The notes under the pieces were generated by a model. That model saw only the letters and a list, made by a program, of their open reading frames with translations, was not told the origin of the DNA and ran no database searches. Positions 1 through 5,698 of a stretch of DNA of 8,574 nucleotides are shown in pieces. Location: assembly GCA_019136935.1 (NCBI GenBank), contig JAGVTI010000110.1, forward strand, positions 1-8,574, read 5' to 3'. The stretch's first letter is position 1. The number at the start of each line of letters is the position of its first letter. Origin of the DNA: Deltaproteobacteria bacterium (GTDB lineage: Bacteria > Desulfobacterota > Syntrophia > Syntrophales > JAAYKM01). Position numbers and translations under genes: made by a program.

Positions 1-38
1 AATATTTTCGCATTTAACTCAAACTTCTCAAAACTCAT
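1..38 (-). CDS. 5' end of a probable DEAD-box RNA helicase (partial, runs off left edge)
   Basis: Only twelve codons and two bases are in the window: MSFEKFELNAKI. A Shine-Dalgarno AAGGA lies on the minus strand at 50-46, seven bases before the ATG at 38-36, so this is a credible translation start. Many bacterial DEAD-box helicases (RhlE/DeaD type) begin with a similar short stretch (M-S/N-F-x-x-F-x-L-x-x-x-I) just before the Q-motif region. That resemblance is the only basis for the functional call; no helicase motif itself is visible. Such enzymes are ATP-dependent cytoplasmic RNA unwinding proteins. The gene has the same orientation as the dodecin gene upstream of it, separated by about 660 bases. 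The start is fairly sure; the function is a guess from 12 residues. Confidence 0.5.
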   Translation of the reverse strand, partial: MSFEKFELNAKI

Positions 39-301
39 AATTTTTTCCTTTTTTTTCAGTATTTGTGACATATGAACCCTGGTCTATGCGTTGCAGTTGC
101 CAAAAACACACCACCGCATGCCTCTGTGCCATGATTGGGATTTGAAAACAGTCCGCAAAACGCCGCTAAGAGTGGGTTCGGTTACGATTAGCCGGATTTT
201 CCTGCCGAAATTTCTGAAGTAGAAAGGAAGGAAGGTAAATAACTATCGTGATCATCGCGAATGTCCTTACAGGTATTATTCATAAATAGCAAGGATTATC
301 T

Positions 302-328
302 TTGACAGGTATTTTCCCTCCATATTAA
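302..328 (+). promoter_or_regulatory. Possible sigma-70-type promoter reading rightward
   Basis: A perfect -35 hexamer TTGACA at 302-307 is followed after 15 bases by TATTAA at 323-328, which matches four of six positions of the -10 consensus. The spacer is one to two bases shorter than usual. No protein gene follows on this strand before 1352, so a transcript from here would run antisense through the dodecin gene unless it stopped earlier. It may be a chance match. Confidence 0.25.
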
Positions 329-403
329 GCCTGAAATTCGGATAAAGCAGATCGGGGTCGGTTTGCGTATGAACAAAGCTCTGTCAAAAAACAAAGATTT
401 GGC

Positions 404-471
404 GTGTTGATCCTCAGCTCAAAAGACTATCACACCCCTGTGACTTTGTAGGTGAAGTCAATCATCAACAC
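404..471. repeat. Nested inverted repeats (possible structured RNA or protein-binding site)
   Basis: An outer pair GTGTTGAT (404-411) and ATCAACAC (464-471) is perfectly complementary. Inside it lie GACT (425-428) with AGTC (456-459), and at the centre TCACA (430-434) with TGTGA (439-443) around a CCCC loop. The centres of the outer and inner pairs fall within about one base of each other. The spacers between the helices are unequal, so a folded RNA would carry internal loops. No known RNA family was recognised. Confidence 0.3.
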
Positions 472-505
472 AACAGATTGTAAATGTCAAGATTAAAGAT
501 TTGAC

Positions 506-529
506 CCCTTTATCAATAAACCAATCTTC
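506..529 (+). repeat. Left arm of long inverted repeat flanking the dodecin gene
   Basis: The 24-base arm begins CCCTTTATCAAT and ends CCAATCTTC. It is the exact reverse complement of 974-997. The similarity continues inward as CGTCAT at 530-535, matching ATGACG at 965-970 after a three-base insertion (971-973) in the right arm. The arms enclose the dodecin gene and its ribosome-binding site but not the candidate promoter at 1022-1049. Their role is unknown: mobile-element ends, an invertible segment, regulator sites or an mRNA stem are all possible. Confidence 0.85.
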
Positions 530-642
530 CGTCATGCCTTGCTTGCCGTTGCTTTGTGCTTTGTAAAACCGCCGGCGAAGAGGTTCTCCTCGTATGAGCT
601 CCCAGCGGGCGGCTTGTTTTATATTCGGTTTCCTCCGTTCCT

Positions 643-681
643 GTGACAGGTTTCATGACTTTCGGCCGGTCCGCCTGTCAC
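643..681 (-). repeat. Inverted repeat just downstream of the dodecin stop codon
   Basis: GTGACAGG at 643-650 and CCTGTCAC at 674-681 form a perfect 8-bp stem with a 23-base loop, starting 16 bases beyond the dodecin stop codon. Its place in the 3' untranslated region suggests an mRNA-end structure. Read from the minus strand it is followed by AGGAACGG, not a T-run, so it is not a canonical intrinsic terminator. Confidence 0.4.
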
Positions 682-697
682 GAAAAATGGAAAATCA

Positions 698-910
698 TCA
701 ATCGCCGAGATATTTGAAAGACGCCGTCAACCGGGTACGGTACGTGGCGACCTTATCATCCTCGATGGTCAGGTCCATCTTGACGACTTCCGCAATCCTC
801 ATTTCTTTGAGCGTTTTGGTGGCGATTTCGATGGCGCTCTTGGCCGCATCTTCCCAGGAAACTTTGCTGACGCCAATCAACTCAATAACCTTGTAGGTGC
901 TTTCTTGCAT
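698..910 (-). CDS. Dodecin family protein, lacking the canonical flavin-stacking Trp
   Basis: The 70-residue protein has the usual dodecin length and the family opening YKVIELIG (residues 6-13), SWEDAAKSAI (18-27) and a beta-strand-rich C-terminal half ending in ASFKYLGD. Dodecins are cytoplasmic, assemble as hollow dodecamers, and classically store riboflavin or FMN between paired tryptophans. In flavin-binding members the segment after the helix reads LRWFEV; here it is MRIAEV, so Ile39 replaces the Trp. The Gln of the H-Y-Q-V segment is replaced by Arg58. It therefore belongs to the common Trp-less dodecin group, whose ligand is less clear. The start is firm: AAAGGAG at 924-918 lies seven bases before the ATG. 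The gene stands alone inside an inverted repeat. The family call is sure; flavin binding is doubtful. Confidence 0.93.
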   Translation of the reverse strand: MQESTYKVIELIGVSKVSWEDAAKSAIEIATKTLKEMRIAEVVKMDLTIEDDKVATYRTRLTASFKYLGD

Positions 911-973
911 GATTTATCTCCTTTCTTGAGGGTACCGTTAAGGGGAATCGTGAAACCGTTTTAAATGACGGAC

Positions 974-997
974 GAAGATTGGTTTATTGATAAAGGG
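974..997 (-). repeat. Right arm of long inverted repeat flanking the dodecin gene
   Basis: This arm is the exact reverse complement of 506-529, beginning GAAGATTGG and ending GATAAAGGG. It lies 63 bases upstream of the dodecin start codon, between the gene and the candidate promoter, so it would fall in the 5' untranslated region of a transcript from that promoter. The outer 8 bases of the arm region, ATAAAGGG (990-997), are repeated immediately outside it at 998-1005. Confidence 0.85.
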
Positions 998-1021
998 ATA
1001 AAGGGTTCTTTGCCTTCTGAA

Positions 1022-1049
1022 AATTTAGGAACGATTTATCTTTAGTCAA
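1022..1049 (-). promoter_or_regulatory. Candidate promoter of the dodecin gene
   Basis: On the minus strand TTGACT (1049-1044) is followed after 16 bases by TAAATT (1027-1022). The -35 matches five of six consensus positions and the -10 four of six. A transcript from here would start near 1015 and have a leader of about 105 bases that includes the right arm of the inverted repeat. This is a sequence match only. Confidence 0.35.
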
Positions 1050-1078
1050 CGCGGGGGCAAGGTTTTTTTGATTTCATA

Positions 1079-1102
1079 TTTCGGCCCGGCCGAAAATTTT
1101 TT
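1079..1102 (+). terminator. Rho-independent terminator reading rightward
   Basis: TTTCGGC (1079-1085) and GCCGAAA (1089-1095) form a perfect 7-bp stem with a CCG loop, followed by a run of six T at 1097-1102. On the opposite strand no T-run follows, so it is directional. No plus-strand gene precedes it in the window. It could end an antisense transcript across the dodecin gene, insulate the 1352 gene, or be left from a lost gene. Confidence 0.55.
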
Positions 1103-1199
1103 GCATGGATTTCGAACGGCGGCATCAATCTGTCTGTCAACTGAAAATCAATAATGGTAAAATTCAGCAAAGTGTTGAGCACATGGAGAAGGCATCCAA

Positions 1200-1297
1200 A
1201 TGCCATCCTGAGTCATTCGCTGCGCTCGATGATAAACTCTGAGAAGGATCTTATGTTAAAAGCGATTTTTCATCGCCGGCGTTTCTCGGGATGACAT
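1200..1297. repeat. Short interspersed repeat of MITE/REP type
   Basis: The 98-bp unit has imperfect terminal inverted repeats: ATGCCATCCTGAG at 1200-1212 and CTCGGGATGACAT at 1285-1297, complementary at 11 of 13 positions. Between them are TCATTCGCTGCGCTC and GAGAAGGATCTT. This combination resembles a non-coding repeat that I recall as frequent in deltaproteobacterial and related genomes. It carries no reading frame and ends about 54 bases before the start codon at 1352. The left terminus also pairs with GGCAT at 1191-1195 to make a small hairpin. Copy number in this genome cannot be seen here. Confidence 0.55.
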
Positions 1298-1351
1298 GCG
1301 GGGTCGTCGATATTCGGATGAAACAAACTTGGATGAGAAAGGAGAACGGAG

Positions 1352-1675
1352 ATGGAAAAAGAATGGTACCACAAGAGTTATCAGATTAAAGACGGGTTAA
1401 AACCGGGCAGCAGGCGTTTCCAATATTTCTATGTCGTTTCCGAGCAGGGAGCCGCGAAATGTCATTATTGCGTGTGGATTACCGATGAAGCTCTTCCTCG
1501 CTTCGATCCGTCCTTGAACTTCGACGCGATTGTCTCCACCCACAGGGAGGCATGGAATCAGTGGGTCAGGGAAAAGATTGATCTGGGGGCTCTGGAAAGC
1601 ATGGTTCTGAAGATTGACGAGAACGGCGAAAGCGAAATCGCGTTGGCCGACATGCCCGACCATTTCGTATTATGA
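1352..1675 (+). CDS. Hypothetical protein, unknown family, paired with a DUF2703 gene
   Basis: I do not recognise this 107-residue protein. It begins with a basic, aromatic-rich region (MEKEWYHKSYQIKDGLKPGS), followed by a likely beta segment RRFQYFYVVS (21-30), a C37-H-Y-C40 pair, and an acidic C-terminal half. There is no signal peptide or membrane segment, so it is probably cytoplasmic. One C-x-x-C pair could bind metal or be redox-active, but one pair alone does not establish that. The start is well supported by AAAGGAG at 1338-1344, seven bases ahead of the ATG. Its TGA stop overlaps the ATG of the next gene by four bases, so the two are very likely translated together and may act together. 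Confidence 0.8.
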   Translation: MEKEWYHKSYQIKDGLKPGSRRFQYFYVVSEQGAAKCHYCVWITDEALPRFDPSLNFDAIVSTHREAWNQWVREKIDLGALESMVLKIDENGESEIALADMPDHFVL

Positions 1676-2109
1676 TGATGTCGAGCGATCCTTCCCCGGT
1701 GCCGCGAAAAGTTCTGCATGTGACTTGGCAAAGATTGGTGGACGGTACCGATGCAACCTGCCCCCGCTGCCGTGACACGGAGACACACCTCGATGATGCC
1801 GTGGCGTTTTTGCGTCCCTTGCTCGCGGGACAGGGGATTGAAATTCTCCTGCAGAAGAAACGGATTCCGCCGCTTTTTTTCAAACGTCATCCCCTCGCTT
1901 CCAACGTCATTTCCATCGAAGGAAAGCACCTGGAAAGCTGGCTTCAGGCGGAAACCGGCCGGAGCCCATGCTGCGATATCTGCGGGGATAATGAATGCAG
2001 GACGTTGACGCTGGAAGGCAAAACCTGCGAGGCCGTTCCTGTGGATCTGATTGTCCGTGGGATCTTGAAAGCGGTGGAAACAATCTTCGGCGTCAAAACG
2101 GGAACGTAG
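1672..2109 (+). CDS. DUF2703 family Cys-rich protein
   Basis: This is a 145-residue soluble protein with the hallmarks I associate with DUF2703: an opening L-H-V-T-W-Q-R-L-V (15-23), then C30-P-R-C33 and T-E (36-37), a helix with a GIEILLQKK strand (55-63), and the cluster C100-C101-D-I-C104 followed by C109-R-T. A last Cys is at 119. Most of the six or seven Cys sit in motif-like positions, which suggests metal or metalloid binding or thiol chemistry, but the biochemical role of the family is not known to me. The start is ambiguous: three in-frame ATGs lie at 1672, 1675 and 1678, with no strong ribosome-binding site. The first overlaps the preceding stop as ATGA, which favours coupled translation. 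The gene faces the metallopeptidase gene, 41 bases away, with no clear terminator between them. Confidence 0.85.
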   Translation: MMMSSDPSPVPRKVLHVTWQRLVDGTDATCPRCRDTETHLDDAVAFLRPLLAGQGIEILLQKKRIPPLFFKRHPLASNVISIEGKHLESWLQAETGRSPCCDICGDNECRTLTLEGKTCEAVPVDLIVRGILKAVETIFGVKTGT

Positions 2110-2150
2110 CCGGAACGTACGGTAACTGCCGGTGGGGGAAAAAGGGGCTG

Positions 2151-2531
2151 TCAGTCATATCCCAGTTCCGCCAGGCGCTCGTCGTCGATACCGAAAAAAT
2201 GCGCGATTTCGTGGACAACCGTGATTTCGATTTCCCGTTCCAGCTCTTCGCGGGTCCGGCACATCTGTTCCAGGGGTTCCTGGAAGATAAAGATGGTGTC
2301 GGGATACAGAGGCGGTTCCAGAATGGAGCGCTCCGGCAGGGAGGCGCCCTCGTAAAGACCCAGGGGCGGATCGTCCGGGGTCATTCCCAGTTCTTTCAGC
2401 ATTTCCCGGGATGCGCGTTTTTGGACCGTGATGGACACGTTTTCCAGGTGTTCCCGGATTTCTGCGGGGATGCGGTCTATGGCGCGCTGAACGGCTTGAT
2501 CGAAGTCCTTTTCCGTAAGTTTCATTTTCAC
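2151..2531 (-). CDS. Zincin-like metallopeptidase family protein (minimal HExxH type)
   Basis: The 126-residue protein ends with H107-E108-I-A-H111-F-F-G114-I-D-D117, the HExxHxxGxxD pattern of the small zincin-like family once called DUF1025. The two histidines and probably Asp117 would bind zinc, with Glu108 as the catalytic base. Upstream are the family's typical helix (FDQAVQRAIDRIPAEIREHL, 10-29) and a P-D-T-I-F-I-F-Q-E-P-L strand (77-87). Length is normal. It has no signal peptide, so it should be cytoplasmic, and its substrate is unknown. The frame starts with GTG at 2531; an ATG two codons later (2525) is equally possible, and neither has a strong ribosome-binding site. It lies 64 bases behind the RND pump gene on the same strand with no terminator visible, so it may be cotranscribed, with no evident functional link to efflux. 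Confidence 0.88.
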   Translation of the reverse strand: MKMKLTEKDFDQAVQRAIDRIPAEIREHLENVSITVQKRASREMLKELGMTPDDPPLGLYEGASLPERSILEPPLYPDTIFIFQEPLEQMCRTREELEREIEITVVHEIAHFFGIDDERLAELGYD

Positions 2532-2595
2532 CGAATGATATGTGGTTTTTCCGGCGTCGGGCGGTGTTTCTCCAGTATGTCATGAAGCGAGGACA

Positions 2596-5500
2596 TCAGT
2601 CGTGTAAACGATGGCTGACGTTCCCCCGTATATCTTCTTTCGCCTGTTGCCTGGCGTGATCCGTTGCCAGGAGCATGTACATCGCCGGTACGACAAACAG
2701 GGTGAAAAGGGTCCCGATGGCGATCCCCGTGGCGATGACGAGACCCAGGTTGTACCGGCTGGCGGCGCCGGCGCCCGATGCGGTAATCAGGGGGACGACA
2801 CCCAGAACCATGGCCGCCGTGGTCATGAGGATCGGCCGGAGGCGGATGGCCGCCGCGTCTTCAATGGCCTGGCGTTTACTCGAACCCTTGCGCTGCAGAT
2901 TGTTTGCAAATTCAACGATCAGGATTCCGTGCTTGCTGATGAGGCCGACGAGCGTAACGAGGCCCACCTGCGTGTAGATGTTCAGGCTCGCGCCGCCGAC
3001 GCCGAGGCTGATGAAAATCAGCGCGCCGCAGATGGACAGGGGAACGGTCACAAGAATGATGATGGGATCGCGGAAGCTTTCAAACTGGGCCGCCAGCGCC
3101 AGGAAGATGATGATCATGGCGAAAAAGAAGGTGAGCATCAGGGCCGTCGATTCCTGAATGAACTGCCGCGACTGGCCGGCATAGTCGATCGTGTAACCCT
3201 GGGGGAGGAGACGGCCGGCCAGATCCTTCAGGTAGGCCAGGGCTTCCCCCTGGGTCACGCCGGGGTGCGGGACGCCGGAGAGCGTTGCCGCGTGCTGCTG
3301 CTGAAAATGGTTCAGGGACTGGGGGACGGTCTTGGTTTCGATATGGACGACCGTGGAGACCGGAACCGCATTTCCGCTTGCCGTCCGGATATAGTAGTTG
3401 TTCAGCTGATCCGCATTCAGGCGGTACCGCTGCTGCACCTGCGGGATGACCTTGTAGGACCGCCCTTCGAGGCTGAAATAGTTTACATGGCCGCCGCCGA
3501 GCATGGCCGACAGCGCGCCTCCGACGTCGTTCATCGTCAATCCCAACTGCGAGGCCAGATTCCGGTCGATGATCAACCGTGATTCGGGAAGGTCGTACTT
3601 CAAGTCGGAATCGAGGAACATGAACATACCGCTTCGTTGCGCTTCCTGCAGAAAGTTTTCGGCGACATCATCGAGACGTTCGAACGGATCCGTGGTGAGA
3701 ATGGCAAACTCGATCGGCAGTCCGTGGCTCCCCGGCAGGGAGGGCGGCTGGAACGCCACGGTATTGAATCCGCTGACGGAGGATATCTCCTGCTGGATGA
3801 CCGGCTGCAGATCACTGGCGGTCTTCTTCCGTTCATTCCAGGGATTCAGGACCATGCCGGAAACGTTGATGCCGGGGACGTCGATCTGGAATACGCCGAA
3901 CGTTTCGGGATGCTTCACGAAGATTTCATGGATTGCCTGCAGGTAAAGATGGCGCTGCTGCAACGTCGAGTTCGGCGCCGCGGTTGACGAGGTGATCACG
4001 ATGCCGAGGTCCTCCTGCGGCGCCAGTTCGGATTTTGCCCCGGCGTAAAGAAAATAGATGCTGACCAGGACGATGCAGGCGAAGGTCACGGTCACCGGGA
4101 CATAGTTGAGTGTTCCGTGGAGCAGGCGCTCGTAGAAGCGGCTCAGAATCTCGAATTTACGATCCAGGTAAATGACCAGGCGCGTCTGCCAGCCCTTCTG
4201 TGCGGTTTCGAGAGGTTTGAAAAGGCGCGAGCACATCATCGGCGACAGGGTCAGGGCGACGATGCCGGAAATGGTCACGGTGCCGACCAGGGTAAAGGCG
4301 AACTCCGTGAACAGGGCGCCGGTCAATCCGCCCATGAATCCGATGGGGACAAAGACGGCAATCAGAACGACGGTCATGACCACGATGGGTTTTGCCAGCT
4401 CCCGGGCGGCGATGATGGCGGCCTCCAGGGGGGATTTCCCTGCCTCCAGATGCCGATCGGCATTTTCAACGATGATGATGGCGTCATCCACCACCAGGCC
4501 GATCGCCAGAACGAGGGCGAGGAGAGTCAGCAGGTTGATGGAAAAGCCGAAGATCAGCATGAAGGTGAACGCCCCGATCAAGGACAGGGGGATAGCCAGA
4601 ACAGGGATCAGAACCGCGCGAACCGAGCCTAAAAAAACAAACACGACGAGCGTCACGATCAGTAGGGCTTCAGCCAGGGACTTGATGACCTCGTTGATGG
4701 AACTGTTCACGAATTCGCTGGCATCGTAACCGACGGATTGACTGATCCCTTCCGGCAGTTGCTCATCGATCTGCCTGAGAACCACGTGGACCCGCTTGAT
4801 GACTTCGAGGAGGTTGGCCGCCGGGGCGACCTTGATGCCGATGTAAACGGCCTTTTTCCCGTCCAGATAAACCTGGGAATCGTAGTCTTCGGCGCCGAGG
4901 CTGACCGTGCCCACGTCCTTCAGCCGAACCACCGCGCCGTTATCCTGTTTGACGATCAGGTTTCTGAATTCCTCGAGGGAGATGAGGTTTGTCGACGCGG
5001 TCAGGTTGACCTGGACCATCTGCCCCTTGGTTCGTCCCACGGCGGACAGATAATCGTTTTTCGCGAGAGCAGCCCAGACATCGGCTGCGGTCAGACCGTA
5101 GGCCGCCAGCTGCTGCGGATTGAGCCAGGCGCGAAGGGCGAACAGCTTTTCGCCCAGGATCTCCGCCGTCTGCACGCCCGAAACCGCCTGAAGCTGCGGT
5201 TGAACGACCCGTGTCAGGTAGTCCGTAATGTTGTTCGAAGGCAGGGTCTTGCTTTCGTACCCAATGTACATGGAGTGGATGGTTTCCCCGATTTCCACGT
5301 TGATGACGGGCTGTTCGGCATCCGGCGGCAGCTTGTTGATGACGGCGTTGACCTTTGTGTTGATTTCCGTCAGGGCCTTCCCCGTATCGTAATTCAATAT
5401 CAAATTGGCCGTAATGGTGCTCCGCCCCAGGGTGCTTGACGAGGTCATGTAGTCGATGCCGTTCGCCTGGGCGATGGAATGTTCCAGAGGGGTCGTGATG

Positions 5501-5685
5501 AACCCCGCGACGAGGTTCGCGTCCGCTCCCGTGTAGGTCGTCGTGACCGTCACCACGGCGTTTTCCGTTTGGGGATACTGCAGGACGGGTAACAGGTCGA
5601 GGGAGCGCAGGCCCAGGACGAGAATCAGCAGGCTGATGACACTGGCCAGGACGGGACGGCGAATGAAGATGTCCGTGAAATTCAT
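2596..5685 (-). CDS. RND multidrug efflux pump, inner-membrane permease (HAE-1/AcrB-like)
   Basis: This is a proton-antiport pump that moves hydrophobic or amphiphilic compounds from the periplasm or inner leaflet into the outer-membrane channel. From the start chosen it has 1029 residues, the normal length. TM1 follows FIRRPVLASV (7-16); the first porter region carries YTGADA (51-56); TM2-TM6 span roughly 335-485; the second periplasmic half is about 550-840; TM8-TM12 span about 845-1005. TM4 holds the proton-relay pair Asp400-Asp401 (GLVVDDAIIIVEN) and TM10 the partner Lys918 (GLISKHGILIVEFAN), so it should be active. The start is ATG at 5685: the protein there begins MNFTDIFIRRP as the family does, with a weak GGGAAA ahead. 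An in-frame extension to 5811 overlaps the adaptor gene and has no family resemblance. Only 13 bases separate it from the adaptor stop, so coupling is likely. Substrates cannot be read from the sequence. Confidence 0.96.
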   Translation of the reverse strand: MNFTDIFIRRPVLASVISLLILVLGLRSLDLLPVLQYPQTENAVVTVTTTYTGADANLVAGFITTPLEHSIAQANGIDYMTSSSTLGRSTITANLILNYDTGKALTEINTKVNAVINKLPPDAEQPVINVEIGETIHSMYIGYESKTLPSNNITDYLTRVVQPQLQAVSGVQTAEILGEKLFALRAWLNPQQLAAYGLTAADVWAALAKNDYLSAVGRTKGQMVQVNLTASTNLISLEEFRNLIVKQDNGAVVRLKDVGTVSLGAEDYDSQVYLDGKKAVYIGIKVAPAANLLEVIKRVHVVLRQIDEQLPEGISQSVGYDASEFVNSSINEVIKSLAEALLIVTLVVFVFLGSVRAVLIPVLAIPLSLIGAFTFMLIFGFSINLLTLLALVLAIGLVVDDAIIIVENADRHLEAGKSPLEAAIIAARELAKPIVVMTVVLIAVFVPIGFMGGLTGALFTEFAFTLVGTVTISGIVALTLSPMMCSRLFKPLETAQKGWQTRLVIYLDRKFEILSRFYERLLHGTLNYVPVTVTFACIVLVSIYFLYAGAKSELAPQEDLGIVITSSTAAPNSTLQQRHLYLQAIHEIFVKHPETFGVFQIDVPGINVSGMVLNPWNERKKTASDLQPVIQQEISSVSGFNTVAFQPPSLPGSHGLPIEFAILTTDPFERLDDVAENFLQEAQRSGMFMFLDSDLKYDLPESRLIIDRNLASQLGLTMNDVGGALSAMLGGGHVNYFSLEGRSYKVIPQVQQRYRLNADQLNNYYIRTASGNAVPVSTVVHIETKTVPQSLNHFQQQHAATLSGVPHPGVTQGEALAYLKDLAGRLLPQGYTIDYAGQSRQFIQESTALMLTFFFAMIIIFLALAAQFESFRDPIIILVTVPLSICGALIFISLGVGGASLNIYTQVGLVTLVGLISKHGILIVEFANNLQRKGSSKRQAIEDAAAIRLRPILMTTAAMVLGVVPLITASGAGAASRYNLGLVIATGIAIGTLFTLFVVPAMYMLLATDHARQQAKEDIRGNVSHRLHD

Positions 5686-5698
5686 GGCGATTTCCCGT

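Larger units (their letters stand above)
39..505. other. Long A/T-rich intergenic stretch with no convincing gene
   Basis: No open reading frame with a good start and a protein-like sequence was found on either strand. What is visible: the Shine-Dalgarno of the left-edge gene (46-50); a polypurine tract at 224-235; a 9-bp direct repeat ACAGGTATT at 269-277 and 305-313; a possible plus-strand promoter at 302-328; and a nested set of inverted repeats at 404-471. If the left-edge gene is a helicase, part of this stretch may be its long 5' leader, but no promoter for it could be fixed. Confidence 0.6.
911..1351. other. Intergenic stretch between divergent genes with several short elements
   Basis: The dodecin gene reads left and the gene at 1352 reads right from this gap. 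It holds the dodecin Shine-Dalgarno (918-924), the right arm of the inverted repeat, an 8-bp tandem duplication (990-1005), a candidate dodecin promoter, an orphan plus-strand terminator, and a MITE/REP-like element. No protein-coding frame was supported. No clear promoter for the gene at 1352 was found; a TAAAAT at 1158-1163 lacks a matching -35 box. Confidence 0.6.

Noticed and set aside
72..134. A 20-codon ATG frame on the plus strand
   Set aside because: No ribosome-binding site and no protein-like character; chance frame.
248..289. A 13-codon GTG-start frame behind the purine tract AAGGAAGGAAGG (224-235)
   Set aside because: The spacing of 12 bases is long, the start is GTG, and the peptide is too short to judge. 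It may be a leader peptide but nothing nearby on that strand would be controlled by it.
430..443. TCACA-N4-TGTGA as a CRP/FNR-type operator
   Set aside because: The half-sites are in the reverse order (consensus is TGTGA-N6-TCACA) and the spacing is 4, so it was kept only as part of the nested inverted repeats.
594..896. A 100-codon plus-strand frame
   Set aside because: It overlaps the dodecin gene antisense. The dodecin call is strong and this frame has no recognisable protein features or ribosome-binding site.
2110..2150. A bidirectional terminator between the convergent genes
   Set aside because: Only stems of 3-4 bp can be formed and the A/T tract is not placed behind a hairpin on either strand; not enough to call.
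2611..3582. A 323-codon plus-strand frame opposite the 3' part of the pump gene
   Set aside because: Low-complexity, Asp/Gly/Arg-rich translation typical of antisense frames; the minus strand encodes clear RND motifs over the same bases.
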